64,000 nucleotides of DNA from Bacteroidetes bacterium 43-93 (GCA_001897855.1 MKUO01000023.1:369359-433358), one strand, 5' to 3'; counted from the first letter of the stretch, positions 35,032 to 44,958 are shown. Made by a program: numbers and translations. Notes: generated by a model from the letters alone, not told the origin.

Positions 35032-37242
35032 ATGCAGGAAGCAACTCTTGAACAGGCCGTAAAACTGGGCCTCCGCGAAGAAGAATTTGAGCAGATAAAG
35101 CAAATACTTGGCCGCACGCCCAATTTTAATGAAACTGCTATGTACTCCGTAATGTGGAGCGAACATTGCAGCTATAAAAACTCCATTAAATACCTAAAGA
35201 AACTGCCACGCGAAGGCGAACGCCTGCTGGTAAAAGCCGGTGAAGAAAATGCCGGGCTGGTAGATATTGGTGATGGCCTTGGTTGCGTATTCAAAATAGA
35301 ATCCCACAACCACCCTTCTGCTATCGAGCCGTTCCAGGGTGCAGCAACCGGTGTGGGCGGTATCCACAGGGATATCTTCACTATGGGTGCAAGGCCTATC
35401 GCTTCGCTCAATTCACTGCGTTTCGGTAAGCTCGATAACCCCAAGACCAAATGGTTGCTGAAAGGGGTGGTAAAAGGTATCGCGCATTATGGTAACTGCT
35501 TCGGTGTTCCAACAGTTGCGGGCGAAATATATTTCGAAAGCTGCTACCAGACCAATCCGCTGGTAAACGCTATGAGCGTAGGTATCGTTAAAGCGGGTCA
35601 AACAGTATCTGCAACATCACACGGCGCAGGCAACCCTGTATTCATCGTTGGTGCTGCTACCGGTAAAGATGGTATCGGCGGTGCGTCTTTCGCGTCTGCA
35701 GATATCAGTGAGGATAGCGCTAAAGATCTTCCTGCCGTTCAGGTGGGCGATCCGTTCGAAGAAAAGAAACTGCTGGAAGCCTGCCTCGAAGTGATTCCTA
35801 CAGGTGCGGTAATAGGTATGCAGGATATGGGTGCTGCCGGTATCACTTGCTCTTGCAGCGAGATGAGCGCCAAGGGCGAGCATGGCATGAACATCTATCT
35901 CGACAAAGTGCCTACCCGCCAGAAGAACATGCAGGCCTGGGAAATGCTGCTGAGCGAAAGCCAGGAGCGTATGCTCATCGTAGTGAAGAAGGGCTACGAA
36001 GCAGAGGTACAGAAGATATTTGATAAATGGGATATCCACTGCGTACAGATAGGTGAGGTTACGGAAAGCAAGAGCCTGAAGTACTATATGAATGGCGAAC
36101 TGGTGGCCGATGTGCCTGCAGAAAGCCTGGTACTGGGCGGTGGCGCTCCTGTATACGATCGTGAATACGAAGAGCCCAAATACTTTGCCCAAATAAAGGC
36201 TTTCAATCCAGATACGGTAGCAGTTCCCGGCGACCTGTTAGCGGTAGGTATGGAGCTGATCAGGCAGCCGTCTATCGCTTCCAAGCGTTGGGTGTACGAG
36301 CAGTATGATAGCATGGTAGGTACAGGTAACACACAAACCAATGAGCCAAGCGATGCTGCTATAGTACGTGTACACGGTTCTGCAAAAGGTATCGCTATGA
36401 CTACCGATTGCAACAGCCGTTATGTATTTGCAGATCCTTATAAAGGTGGTATGATAGCAGTGAGCGAAGCTGCCCGTAACATTGTATGTAGCGGTGGCCT
36501 TCCGGTAGCTATTACCAACTGCCTCAACTTCGGTAATCCTTATAATAAAGAAGTATACTACCAGTTCGTATATGCGCTGAAGGGTATGGGTGATGCCTGC
36601 CTTAAACTGGGTACGCCTGTTACAGGTGGTAACGTTAGCTTCTACAACCAGAGCAGTGACGACGGTCCTGTATATCCTACGCCAACTATCGGTATGGTAG
36701 GTGTGCTGGATAACCTTGGCCAGAAGATGACCATGTACTTCAGGAACGATGGTGATGCGATCTATGTAATAGGTGAGAACCGCAACGATATCAACTGCTC
36801 TGAATACCTGCACCAGATAGTAGGTGTTACACACAGCCCTGCTCCGCACTTCGATATGGAAGAAGAACACCGCTTGCAGGAACTGGTGCTGAAAGTAGTA
36901 CGCGAAAAGCTGGTAAACTCTGCCCACGATACTGCAGAAGGCGGCTTATTCGTAGCGTTGGTAGAAAGCGCTATGCAAAAGAACATGGGCTTCGAAATAG
37001 CTACAGACAGCAACATACGCAAAGATGCATTCCTCTATGGCGAGGCGCAGAGCCGTGTAGTGGTAAGCGTAAGTGCAGATAAGGTAGCAGCATTTGAATC
37101 CGCAATGGGTAGCCATCCGTACAGGAAAATAGGTACTGTAAAAGGTAATGGTAACATCCGCATAGACGGTGCAGATTGGGGTTATATCAAAGACTGGAAA
37201 GAAGCATACGATACCGCAATAGTAAATTTATTGAACGCATAA
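35032..37242 (+). CDS. purL: Phosphoribosylformylglycinamidine synthase II
   Basis: A 736-aa ATP-dependent enzyme for step 4 of purine synthesis, FGAR to FGAM. Length and motifs fit the small PurL, which needs PurQ and PurS as separate subunits. Present are MWSEHCSYKNS, VFKIESHNHPSAIEPFQGAATGVGGI (in parts: KIESHNHPSAIEP, GAATGVGGI), GMQDMGAAGITCS and TAEGGLFVALVES. purQ and purS are not next to it. A terminator follows 4 bp after the stop. Confidence 0.96.
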   Translation: MQEATLEQAVKLGLREEEFEQIKQILGRTPNFNETAMYSVMWSEHCSYKNSIKYLKKLPREGERLLVKAGEENAGLVDIGDGLGCVFKIESHNHPSAIEPFQGAATGVGGIHRDIFTMGARPIASLNSLRFGKLDNPKTKWLLKGVVKGIAHYGNCFGVPTVAGEIYFESCYQTNPLVNAMSVGIVKAGQTVSATSHGAGNPVFIVGAATGKDGIGGASFASADISEDSAKDLPAVQVGDPFEEKKLLEACLEVIPTGAVIGMQDMGAAGITCSCSEMSAKGEHGMNIYLDKVPTRQKNMQAWEMLLSESQERMLIVVKKGYEAEVQKIFDKWDIHCVQIGEVTESKSLKYYMNGELVADVPAESLVLGGGAPVYDREYEEPKYFAQIKAFNPDTVAVPGDLLAVGMELIRQPSIASKRWVYEQYDSMVGTGNTQTNEPSDAAIVRVHGSAKGIAMTTDCNSRYVFADPYKGGMIAVSEAARNIVCSGGLPVAITNCLNFGNPYNKEVYYQFVYALKGMGDACLKLGTPVTGGNVSFYNQSSDDGPVYPTPTIGMVGVLDNLGQKMTMYFRNDGDAIYVIGENRNDINCSEYLHQIVGVTHSPAPHFDMEEEHRLQELVLKVVREKLVNSAHDTAEGGLFVALVESAMQKNMGFEIATDSNIRKDAFLYGEAQSRVVVSVSADKVAAFESAMGSHPYRKIGTVKGNGNIRIDGADWGYIKDWKEAYDTAIVNLLNA

Positions 37243-37246
37243 TATA

Positions 37247-37278
37247 GAAGGGCTGCAATCGCAGCCCTTCTTGTTCTT
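37247..37278 (+). terminator. Rho-independent terminator of purL
   Basis: Arms GAAGGGCTGC (37247-37256) and GCAGCCCTTC (37261-37270) form a perfect 10-bp stem with an AATC loop, followed by TTGTTCTT. Confidence 0.88.
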
Positions 37279-37291
37279 AATTAAATCACAC

Positions 37292-37633
37292 ATGCTGGCA
37301 ACGCTCAAAACACTCAATCTTGCACTCGCCTTCTTCATTGAGCTGGCCATGCTCGTAGCGATAGGCTACTGGGGCTTTCAGTTAAAGCAGGGTCTTTTTC
37401 TGCGGATACTTGCTGGCATTGGGTTGCCGGTGCTGGTAGCGGTAGCATGGGGTGTATTCTTGTCACCAAAGGCTGTAGTACCATTGGCAGAACCATTTAA
37501 GGCAATCGCGAAGTTGTTGTTGTTCGGGCTGGCTGCATACCTGTTATATCTTGCCGGTAGTACACGCTGGTCGCTCATCTTTACAATAGCAGTATTGGTG
37601 AATACAGTATTGCTATACCTGTGGAGGCAATAG
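37292..37633 (+). CDS. YrdB family (DUF2568) membrane protein
   Basis: A 113-aa four-helix membrane protein: LALAFFIELAMLVAIGYWGF, RILAGIGLPVLVAVAWGVF, AKLLLFGLAAYLLYLAG and LIFTIAVLVNTVLLYLW. The SPKAVVPL loop after helix 2 is typical of YrdB/DUF2568. The start is set at ATG 37292, since an open TTG frame begins inside the purL terminator. Function is unknown. Confidence 0.8.
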   Translation: MLATLKTLNLALAFFIELAMLVAIGYWGFQLKQGLFLRILAGIGLPVLVAVAWGVFLSPKAVVPLAEPFKAIAKLLLFGLAAYLLYLAGSTRWSLIFTIAVLVNTVLLYLWRQ

Positions 37634-37638
37634 TACAG

Positions 37639-37977
37639 CTACCCTTCATAGCACACCTGCGAGTAACGCACATTGTTTTGTAGTGGTGGCGCCATTTTTC
37701 TTACAGCAACCTTTACCTTCATAGCATCAGCTATTTGCGTTTTGATATGGTTGTGAATATTAGCAACAAGTGTCTCCAATAGTTCTATATCTGGCGTAAA
37801 GGCGTTCACCACAATATCATTGATCTGCGCATAGTCTACAAAAGGCCATGGCTTATCTGTTTCTGTCTTCACCTCTACATCCACATCTACTTCAAATGTA
37901 TTGGGATGTATCTTTTCTTCGGGGTACAAGCCTATTGGCGCAACGATGGTAATGCCATGTAAGGAAACGGTCAGCAT
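37639..37977 (-). CDS. folB: Dihydroneopterin aldolase
   Basis: A 112-aa folate-pathway enzyme that cleaves dihydroneopterin to 6-hydroxymethyl-dihydropterin and glycolaldehyde. Motifs are LHGITIVAPIGLYPEEK, NTFEVDVDVEVKTE, VDYAQINDIV and LLETLVANI. The start is set at MLTVSLHG (37977), because the long upstream frame covers the divergent gene's promoter. MDYLRT 18 nt upstream is possible. Confidence 0.93.
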   Translation of the reverse strand: MLTVSLHGITIVAPIGLYPEEKIHPNTFEVDVDVEVKTETDKPWPFVDYAQINDIVVNAFTPDIELLETLVANIHNHIKTQIADAMKVKVAVRKMAPPLQNNVRYSQVCYEG

Positions 37978-38062
37978 GGTTCGAAGATAGTCCATGTTGT
38001 TTAAATAACATGCTGCCGTGTAGCAGGCTTGCCATGTTCGTATTATCTTGCAGCGGTTATTG

Positions 38063-39448
38063 ATGAAATCAGCGGTCAGCACATATTTGTTACTCTTATT
38101 CTGCTTTTGCACATATCATTCCGCGGCACAGAAAATGCAGGATAGTGTGGTGCTGAGAAAGATCTATTTTTCCGGTAACAAACGTACCCGCGCTGCGGTG
38201 ATGCTGCGCGAAATGAGCGTGCAGCAGGGCCAGAAAATAGCATCTGCCGACAACGAAGAACTGATGGAAACAAACCGGAAGAGGCTGATGAACCTTCCGC
38301 TGTTCTCTGAAGTAATAGTAATAACAGATACATTAAAACCGGGGCAAATAGATTGGAAGATAGACGTGAAAGAGCAGTTCTTCATTCTGCCGGAGATCAC
38401 CCTGAAACTGGCAGACAGGAACTTCAACGTATGGTGGAATGAAAAGAACCATAACCTGCGCCGGCTGAATGCAGGGGTCAACCTGAAGCACCGTAACTTC
38501 CGCGGCAACCTGGAGCAATTGAGCGCTACCGTACAGGTAGGCTATACCCAAAAGCTGGGTTTAGAGTACTTCAGGCCATATATAGATAAGCAGCAGAAAA
38601 ACGGTATTGGCGCCTCTTTCTTCCTGGCTAAGAACGAGGAGATATATTATATCACCGACTCTAATAAATTGCTCTTTGTACGCAAGCCCGGCAACTATAT
38701 CATCCGCCAGTTCGAGGCTGCTGTACAGTATGTACACCGCCCCGGCTATGCCACAAAACATACGGTGGAACTCCGCTTTCGCGACTTCAAGATAGATGAT
38801 ACAATAGCAAAGCTCAATCCCGACTATTTTCAGAATGCAAGCAGGCGGCTGGAGTTATTGGAATTGACCTATAGATTTGATTACAATGGGGTGGACAATT
38901 GGAACTACCCGCTTACCGGCCTCAAAATGGTGGGGCACCTGGTTGGCAGGCAGGGTCTCAAAGGGATGAACTGGCAGGCCTATGCACATGCAGAGGTAGG
39001 CTATTTCAGGAAGCTGGCAAACAGGCTGTATGCTGCAGGTATTTTCAGGGGCAGGCTTACCGCGCCTAACGATGTACCCTATTACTTCCGGAATGCAATG
39101 GGCTCTAACAGCGAGTATGTACGTGGCTACGAGTATTACGTAGTAGATGGCTCCCAGTATGCAATAGGCCGGGCCGATCTGAAATTCGAGGCGCTGAACA
39201 TAAAGATCAGGCATGTGCCTATCAGTTTTCTGTCGGTGATACCTATACGGGTATATCCTAAGATATTTGTTGATGCGGGCTATGCCACTTATAAATACCC
39301 CGGAAATAGCTTCCTCAATGAAAGGGCTTTAATAGGTTATGGAGTAGGGGTAGATGTGGTCTCTTCTTACGAGTTTAAGTTCAGGCTGGAGTATTCCTTC
39401 AATCATCTGCAGCAAAAAGGTCTATTTTTACACCTCGATACAGAATAA
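38063..39448 (+). CDS. Omp85-superfamily outer-membrane protein with one POTRA domain
   Basis: A 461-aa protein with a signal peptide (MKSAVSTYLLLLFCFCTYHSAAQ). Residues about 30-115 form one POTRA-like domain (VVLRKIYFSGNKRTRAAVMLREMS, LPLFSEVIVITD). A C-terminal barrel follows, with a VRGYEYYVVDGSQYAIGRADLKFE segment that corresponds to the VRGY/F motif in the lid loop of BamA/TamA. It is much shorter than BamA (5 POTRA) and could be a TamA-like or patatin-less assembly factor. It is divergent from folB and 8 bp upstream of nadK. Confidence 0.82.
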   Translation: MKSAVSTYLLLLFCFCTYHSAAQKMQDSVVLRKIYFSGNKRTRAAVMLREMSVQQGQKIASADNEELMETNRKRLMNLPLFSEVIVITDTLKPGQIDWKIDVKEQFFILPEITLKLADRNFNVWWNEKNHNLRRLNAGVNLKHRNFRGNLEQLSATVQVGYTQKLGLEYFRPYIDKQQKNGIGASFFLAKNEEIYYITDSNKLLFVRKPGNYIIRQFEAAVQYVHRPGYATKHTVELRFRDFKIDDTIAKLNPDYFQNASRRLELLELTYRFDYNGVDNWNYPLTGLKMVGHLVGRQGLKGMNWQAYAHAEVGYFRKLANRLYAAGIFRGRLTAPNDVPYYFRNAMGSNSEYVRGYEYYVVDGSQYAIGRADLKFEALNIKIRHVPISFLSVIPIRVYPKIFVDAGYATYKYPGNSFLNERALIGYGVGVDVVSSYEFKFRLEYSFNHLQQKGLFLHLDTE

Positions 39449-39456
39449 CAGCGAAC

Positions 39457-40335
39457 ATGCAGGTTGCCATATATAACAGAACGTTTGAAGAGCAGGATAT
39501 CCCTACGCTTCAGCATATCATCACCATGCTGGAAGCGCACGGCATCCAGTTGATATTCTTTAAAGAGTTTTATGAGCGCATACAGCCATATATCACCTTA
39601 AAGGCTATGCCCCGTGTATTTACAGGCAGGCAGGATTTGCCGCTGAATACCGACATGCTTTTTAGCCTGGGTGGCGATGGCACTTTGCTCGATACGGTTT
39701 GTTTCGTTGGTAATACCAACATACCACTGATCGGCATCAACCTGGGCAGGCTGGGTTTTCTTGCCGCCATACCCGAAGAAGAAGTGGAAGATGCCATCAT
39801 ATCCCTGGTACGTGGGTCTTACACTTTGGAAAAGCGCAGCCTGATACACCTCGATTCCAGCATACCGCTGTTTGATGGCGCGCCCTACGCGCTCAATGAG
39901 TTTACCCTGCACAGGAAGGACTCCTCGTCCATGATCAAGATACATACCTATCTGAATGGCGAGTTCCTGAATACCTATTGGGCAGATGGATTGATCGTGG
40001 CTACCCCAACAGGCTCTACCGGCTATTCTCTGAGCTGTGGTGGCCCGGTAGTGTTTCCGCAGACTTCCAGTTTCATCATCACGCCGGTTTCCCCGCATAA
40101 CCTGAATACCCGCCCGGTAGTAGTACCGGATGACAATGTGATCTCTTTTGAGGTAGAAGGCCGTACAGAGCAGTTCCTGTGTACGCTGGATAGCCGCACG
40201 GAGATCATCACCAGCAGTGTGCAGATAGCCGTAAAAAAAGAGGCATTTACCATATCCCTGGTGCGCCCCGATGAGCATAATTTCTTGAAAACCATACGTC
40301 AAAAACTGTATTGGGGTGTAGATAGGCGCAATTAG
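39457..40335 (+). CDS. nadK: NAD kinase
   Basis: A 292-aa kinase that makes NADP from NAD and ATP. The signature FSLGGDGTLLDT and the NEFTLHR and TPTGSTGYSLSCGGPVVFP segments are all present, as is the C-terminal WGVDRRN. It shares an operon with the Omp85-like gene, with 8 bp between them. Confidence 0.96.
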   Translation: MQVAIYNRTFEEQDIPTLQHIITMLEAHGIQLIFFKEFYERIQPYITLKAMPRVFTGRQDLPLNTDMLFSLGGDGTLLDTVCFVGNTNIPLIGINLGRLGFLAAIPEEEVEDAIISLVRGSYTLEKRSLIHLDSSIPLFDGAPYALNEFTLHRKDSSSMIKIHTYLNGEFLNTYWADGLIVATPTGSTGYSLSCGGPVVFPQTSSFIITPVSPHNLNTRPVVVPDDNVISFEVEGRTEQFLCTLDSRTEIITSSVQIAVKKEAFTISLVRPDEHNFLKTIRQKLYWGVDRRN

Positions 40336-40359
40336 CTACCTGCTCACACAATAAACCGT

Positions 40360-40367
40360 TACATTTG
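40360..40367 (+). promoter_or_regulatory. -7 box
   Basis: TACATTTG, matching TAnnTTTG, 26 nt upstream of the DUF6089 gene start. No clear -33 element was found. Confidence 0.45.
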
Positions 40368-40393
40368 TAGTTATACATTATCGGGAGCCGAAC

Positions 40394-41260
40394 ATGAGGA
40401 AATTCTTAGGACTGGCAATAATTCTTATCAGCATGGCGTGCAGCAAACTGCAGGCCCAGAGCTTTTTTACCTCTGAAGAATACGGCTTTTCAATAGGTGG
40501 TTCCCAGTATTTCGGCGATCTGAATGATAACTACGGATTTCAGTATGTACGCCCGGCAGGTGGTATTTTCGCCCGCATTCACCTGAATCCCTACATAGCG
40601 GTCCGTTTCTCCGGCAATTATGCCAAGATCGGCTACGACGATGCTTTTTCGAGCAATACATTCAATAAAACACGTAACCTCAGTTTCCGCAGCGATGTGG
40701 TAGAGGTGGCTTTTCAGACTGAGTTTAACTTCTTCCGGTTTACAACAGGAGAATTAGGAAGTCGTTTTACCCCATACCTTACAGGCGGTATTGGTGCTTT
40801 TTACTTCAACCCTTATACTTACCTCAATGGCGACCGCTACAACCTGAAACCATTAGGTACGGAAGGCCAGTATGTGGGCTACGCAGGCCGTATATACAGC
40901 AATTTTAACGTTTGCTTCCCGATAGGTGTGGGCGTTAAGTATTGGGTAGTGCCCGGCGTAAACATAGGCTTTGAAATAACAGACAGGCTTACTCTTACAG
41001 ATTATCTTGATGACGTAAGTACCACCTATGTTGACAGCAAACTGTTTGACGCAAATACCGGTAATGGCAATGCCAGTGCAGCATACCAGTTGCAGGATAG
41101 GTCGGGCGAGAGCGGGGGAACCAAATTGGGGCGCCCCGGCAAGCAAAGAGGTAATAGCGCTACAAAAGACCAGTACATGATGTTCGTGTTCAACCTGTCT
41201 TTCCAGTTCAAAACATATAAATGCCCTTCTTATCTGAAAGATGGCTATTTCATGTATTAA
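40394..41260 (+). CDS. DUF6089-like outer-membrane barrel protein, second copy
   Basis: A 288-aa protein with a signal peptide (MRKFLGLAIILISMACSKLQAQ; cysteine is present but in no proper lipobox). The body has FSIGGSQYFGDLNDNYGFQ, GIFARIHLNPYIAVRFSGNY, FTPYLTGGIGAFYFNPYTYL and GVGVKYWVVPGVNIGFEITD. It matches the gene at 7387-8364 block by block and ends in an aromatic residue (YFMY). Function is unknown. Confidence 0.8.
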   Translation: MRKFLGLAIILISMACSKLQAQSFFTSEEYGFSIGGSQYFGDLNDNYGFQYVRPAGGIFARIHLNPYIAVRFSGNYAKIGYDDAFSSNTFNKTRNLSFRSDVVEVAFQTEFNFFRFTTGELGSRFTPYLTGGIGAFYFNPYTYLNGDRYNLKPLGTEGQYVGYAGRIYSNFNVCFPIGVGVKYWVVPGVNIGFEITDRLTLTDYLDDVSTTYVDSKLFDANTGNGNASAAYQLQDRSGESGGTKLGRPGKQRGNSATKDQYMMFVFNLSFQFKTYKCPSYLKDGYFMY

Positions 41261-41272
41261 AAACCAACCGCT

Positions 41273-41506
41273 ATGAACATCTTCCTGAAACTATCCGATC
41301 CCGTTTACTTCAAAAAGTTTGGCATCAGGCTAGGCTTTATTATAGGCACAATAGGCATCTTTCTATTCAGTTACGTTACATATCTTTCTTTACAGAATCA
41401 CAAGCCTTGGAATGCGGCGTTTCTTAGTATGTTTGTATTGCTTAGCATTCACAATATTTACCGCGCAATAAGATCAGCTAAGAAATTAAGGCAGAAAGGG
41501 TTATAA
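41273..41506 (+). CDS. Small two-helix membrane protein
   Basis: A 77-aa protein with two hydrophobic helices (IRLGFIIGTIGIFLFSYVTY and AAFLSMFVLLSIHNIYRAI) and a basic tail SAKKLRQKGL. It begins 12 bp after the preceding stop, so it is probably co-transcribed. I recognise no family. Confidence 0.6.
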   Translation: MNIFLKLSDPVYFKKFGIRLGFIIGTIGIFLFSYVTYLSLQNHKPWNAAFLSMFVLLSIHNIYRAIRSAKKLRQKGL

Positions 41507-41514
41507 TGCTATTC

Positions 41515-41970
41515 CTAGAATGTAATCCCAACATTCACCCATTCAGGATCAAAACTGGCTTTGTATTTTTTATAGAAATTGATCGCGGGCTCATTCCAGT
41601 CGAGCACTTGCCAGTTGATGCCGTGAAAGCCTTTTTCTTTTGCTATAGCCACTAATTCATTCATCAGCATCGAACCGACACCTTTACCGCGCCATGCTTC
41701 CGTAACCAGTATATCCTCCAGGTACATACGTTGCCCCTTCCAGGTAGAATAGCGGATATAGTATAGCGCAAATCCTATTACACTTCCACCCACCTCGGCT
41801 ACCAGTGCCCACCAAACAGGATTATCGCCAAAGCCACTTTCAATAAAGTGCTCCATCGAAACGGTTACTTCGTTGGGCGCACGCTCGTAAACTGCCAGTT
41901 CATGCACCAGCTGCAGCATGGCAGCGCAATCTTCTTTGGTGGCAGTGCGAATCACAACCTTATTACTCAT
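41515..41970 (-). CDS. GNAT family N-acetyltransferase
   Basis: A 151-aa acetyltransferase. It has an N-terminal VIRTATKEDCAAMLQLVHELA and a C-terminal LEDILVTEAWRGKGVGSMLMNELVAIA with the acetyl-CoA-binding R-G-x-G-x-G motif (RGKGVG). NWQVLDWNEPAINFYKKYKA follows. It resembles diamine/thialysine acetyltransferases (SSAT-like) in the ERAPNEVTVSMEHF region. The start is set at MSNKVVIRT (41970); MPMSNK 6 nt upstream is equally possible, and the longer frame is not. Confidence 0.88.
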   Translation of the reverse strand: MSNKVVIRTATKEDCAAMLQLVHELAVYERAPNEVTVSMEHFIESGFGDNPVWWALVAEVGGSVIGFALYYIRYSTWKGQRMYLEDILVTEAWRGKGVGSMLMNELVAIAKEKGFHGINWQVLDWNEPAINFYKKYKASFDPEWVNVGITF

Positions 41971-42112
41971 TGGCATTGTTTTATAGCAATATGCTGAAGC
42001 TAAAAGCGTTATAAGGATGCAAAGATGTAAAACTTGCGTTAAACAATAGGCATTGACGCAACAGTAACGTATTTTTAAGCATTCCGGTGCTTTAAACACC
42101 ATACCAAACAAT

Positions 42113-43675
42113 ATGAATACACTACAGGGAGAGATACTATGGATAGACGACGAGATAGATTCTCTGAAATCGCAGATCGTTTTTTTAAAGAACAAAGGAT
42201 ATGATGTCACGGCGATATCCAACGGCTACGATGCCCTGGAAATGCTGAAGGATAAAACAGTAGATGTAGTACTGCTGGATGAAAGCATGCCGGGAATGAC
42301 CGGCCTGGAAACACTCGCTAAAATAAAAGAGCTACACCCGCTGCTGCCGGTAGTAATGGTTACCAAGAATGAGGCCGAGAACATTATGGAAGAAGCCATA
42401 GGCTCGCAGATAACGGACTACCTGATTAAGCCCGTGAACCCCAACCAGGTATTGCTTTCGTTGAAGAAGATCATGGATACCAAAAGGCTGGTAAGCGAAA
42501 AAACAACCGTTGCCTACCAGCAGGATTTCCGTAACCTGTTTATGGCATTGAGCTCTAATCCTAACCAGGAAGAATGGAAGGAGCTTTATAAAAAGCTGGT
42601 GTACTGGGAACTGGAAATGGCACGTAGTGACAGTGCGGAGATGATGGAAGTGTTGCAAAACCAAAAATCGGAAGCAAATACTGATTTTTTTAAATTCATA
42701 TCGAAGAACTACGCTAAATGGATAAAGGATAAATCGGGCGATGCACCATTGATGTCGCACGAATTGTTTAAAAGAAAGGTGGCGCCGCATCTGGAAGCAG
42801 GTAAGCCAACTTTCCTGGTGGTAATAGACAATCTCCGTTTCGACCAGTGGAAAGTGTTACAGCCTATTATCACAGAGAGCTTCCGCCTGCTGGAAGAGGA
42901 TATGTTCTATAGCATATTGCCAACAGCAACGCAATACGCCCGTAACGCCCTGTTTGCCGGTATGTTGCCGATTGAGATCGAGGCTAAATTCCCAATGGAA
43001 TGGAAGAACGATGATGAAGAAGGTGGTAAAAACCTGTACGAAGAAACCTTTTTGCGAAACCAGTTGAAACAACTGAAACTGGATAAACTGAAAGTGCAGT
43101 ACACCAAGATCACCAATAACGAACATGGTAAAGACCTGGAAGATAATATCCATAACTACCTGAATAACGATCTGAGTGTCGTCGTTTACAATTTCGTAGA
43201 CATGCTATCGCATGCGCGTACAGAGATGGAAGTATTGAAAGAACTGGCAGGTGACGAAGTGTCTTACCGCTCGCTGACAGTAAGCTGGTTTGAGCACTCA
43301 CCGCTGTATCGTGCGCTGAAGAAGATAGCTGATAAGAATATACAGATCATCATTACAACAGACCATGGCACGCAACGTGTAAAAACGCCAAGCAAGTGCG
43401 TGGGCGACAGGCAAACCACTACTAACCTGCGTTATAAACATGGCCGCAACCTGCAATACGAAGAGAAAGATGTACTGGCTTTCCGCGATCCGCGTGAGGC
43501 TGGTCTTCCACGTCCTAACGTAAGTTCCACCTTCATTTTTGCGAAGGAAGATGTGTTCCTTTGCTATCCTAATAACTACAATTACTACGTGAATTATTAC
43601 CGCAACACATTTCAGCACGGAGGTATCTCACTGGAAGAAATGCTGGTGCCTGTAGTGCGGCTTTCGAGTAAGTAA
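42113..43675 (+). CDS. porX: PorX, T9SS response regulator with PglZ domain
   Basis: A 520-aa two-domain protein. Residues 1-125 form a receiver domain: acidic pocket IDDE, phospho-acceptor D56 in VVLLDESMPG, conserved Lys in LIKPVNP. The rest is a PglZ alkaline-phosphatase-fold domain (FLVVIDNLRFDQWK, LPTATQYARNALFAGMLP, VVYNFVDMLSHARTEM, IIITTDHGTQRVKTP). This order and length are those of PorX. PorX works with the histidine kinase PorY and the sigma factor SigP to control type IX secretion genes, and its PglZ domain cleaves cyclic oligonucleotides. It is divergent from the GNAT gene. Confidence 0.92.
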   Translation: MNTLQGEILWIDDEIDSLKSQIVFLKNKGYDVTAISNGYDALEMLKDKTVDVVLLDESMPGMTGLETLAKIKELHPLLPVVMVTKNEAENIMEEAIGSQITDYLIKPVNPNQVLLSLKKIMDTKRLVSEKTTVAYQQDFRNLFMALSSNPNQEEWKELYKKLVYWELEMARSDSAEMMEVLQNQKSEANTDFFKFISKNYAKWIKDKSGDAPLMSHELFKRKVAPHLEAGKPTFLVVIDNLRFDQWKVLQPIITESFRLLEEDMFYSILPTATQYARNALFAGMLPIEIEAKFPMEWKNDDEEGGKNLYEETFLRNQLKQLKLDKLKVQYTKITNNEHGKDLEDNIHNYLNNDLSVVVYNFVDMLSHARTEMEVLKELAGDEVSYRSLTVSWFEHSPLYRALKKIADKNIQIIITTDHGTQRVKTPSKCVGDRQTTTNLRYKHGRNLQYEEKDVLAFRDPREAGLPRPNVSSTFIFAKEDVFLCYPNNYNYYVNYYRNTFQHGGISLEEMLVPVVRLSSK

Positions 43676-43841
43676 CAAAACCATAATACAGGCTTAACAC
43701 TTTAGGAAACTGCGGGTAATATTAGTGCTTCATCTTGTGCTGCAATGGCATTAGGATGAGATTTAACAAGGTCTCATCGGCACAGGTATATTTATCCATA
43801 TATTCAACATACCCTAATCCGTTAAGTTAGCAAGAAAAAGG

Positions 43842-43870
43842 CCTGCCTGTATTCTACGGGTGGGTTTTCT
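43842..43870 (+). terminator. Possible terminator after porX
   Basis: CCTGCCTG (43842-43849) and CGGGTGGG (43857-43864) can pair over 8 bp, but three are G.U wobbles, followed by TTTTCT. The 286-bp gap from porX to moxR shows nothing else recognisable. Confidence 0.35.
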
Positions 43871-43962
43871 GTTTTACGGCACATCCTTTTCACAAAAATT
43901 TATAGCCTATCCTAATTCATCACAGCGTATAAATCAGTAAACTTGTAAAAAGCTTGGCATAT

Positions 43963-44958
43963 ATGATGGAACCTATCTCTGAACAGGTTACAAACAACAC
44001 ACCAACCCATAAAGTACAGGAATTAATTGCACAGATAGAGAAGGTGATACGGGGTAAGCAGTACCAGGTAGAAATGGTAGTGACCTGCCTGCTGGCAGGA
44101 GGCCACATCCTGATGGAAGATAACCCGGGTACCGGTAAGACTGTACTGGCAAGAACGCTGGCGCAGTGTATCAGCGGCGAAAAAGATAACGACCATGTAA
44201 TATTCAAAAGGATACAGTTTACACCCGACCTGCTGCCGATGGACCTGATAGGCACCCATATATTTGATGACAGGAATAAGGAATTTGTATTCAAGAAAGG
44301 GCCACTTTTCTGTAATGTGCTGCTGGCGGACGAGATCAACCGCGCTTCGCCAAAGGTGCAGAGCGCCTTGCTGGAATCGATGGCAGAACACCAGATAACT
44401 GTGGGCGACACTACCATAAAGCTGGAACGTTTGTTCTTTACCATAGCCACACAAAACCCTATAGAAATGGAAGGTACTTATCCGCTACCTGCGGCACAGC
44501 TCGACCGTTTCTTTATGAAGATCACATTTGGCTATGTAGATGAAGATGTGGAAATGAACATCTATCGCGAGTATGTGGATATAGCACACAACCTCGAAAG
44601 CCTGCAGCAGGTGTTAAGCTTTAATGATATCCTCAACCTGCAACAGGAAGCGGAGAATGTATTTGTGCATGAGGAAATATTAAGAGCAGTAAATAATATA
44701 GTACGCGGTACACGTGCACACCAGGATATATCATTAGGTGCGTCTACACGTAGCGGTATTGCCTTCATCAAATGCCTGCGTGCATACGCATTGGTGCGTG
44801 GCAGAAGCTTTGTTATAGAAGATGATGTAAAAGATATAGCACGTGCCGTGCTGGAGCACAGGCTCATCTATCGCAATAAAGAAGGCAAGCAAAAAGCATT
44901 AGACAGTATTATCAATAAAGAAGCAGAACGGCTGGCGAAACTGAAACTATATGCATAG
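43963..44958 (+). CDS. MoxR family AAA+ ATPase
   Basis: A 331-aa ATPase with Walker A DNPGTGKTVLARTLA, Walker B VLLADEINRASPKVQSALLESM and sensor FTIATQNPIEMEGTYPLP. MoxR proteins act as metal-cofactor or complex-assembly chaperones, usually with VWA-domain partners. No VWA or DUF58 gene is adjacent here. It overlaps the next gene by 8 bp, so the two are likely coupled. The start is set at ATG 43963; an in-frame TTG is 9 nt upstream. Confidence 0.92.
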   Translation: MMEPISEQVTNNTPTHKVQELIAQIEKVIRGKQYQVEMVVTCLLAGGHILMEDNPGTGKTVLARTLAQCISGEKDNDHVIFKRIQFTPDLLPMDLIGTHIFDDRNKEFVFKKGPLFCNVLLADEINRASPKVQSALLESMAEHQITVGDTTIKLERLFFTIATQNPIEMEGTYPLPAAQLDRFFMKITFGYVDEDVEMNIYREYVDIAHNLESLQQVLSFNDILNLQQEAENVFVHEEILRAVNNIVRGTRAHQDISLGASTRSGIAFIKCLRAYALVRGRSFVIEDDVKDIARAVLEHRLIYRNKEGKQKALDSIINKEAERLAKLKLYA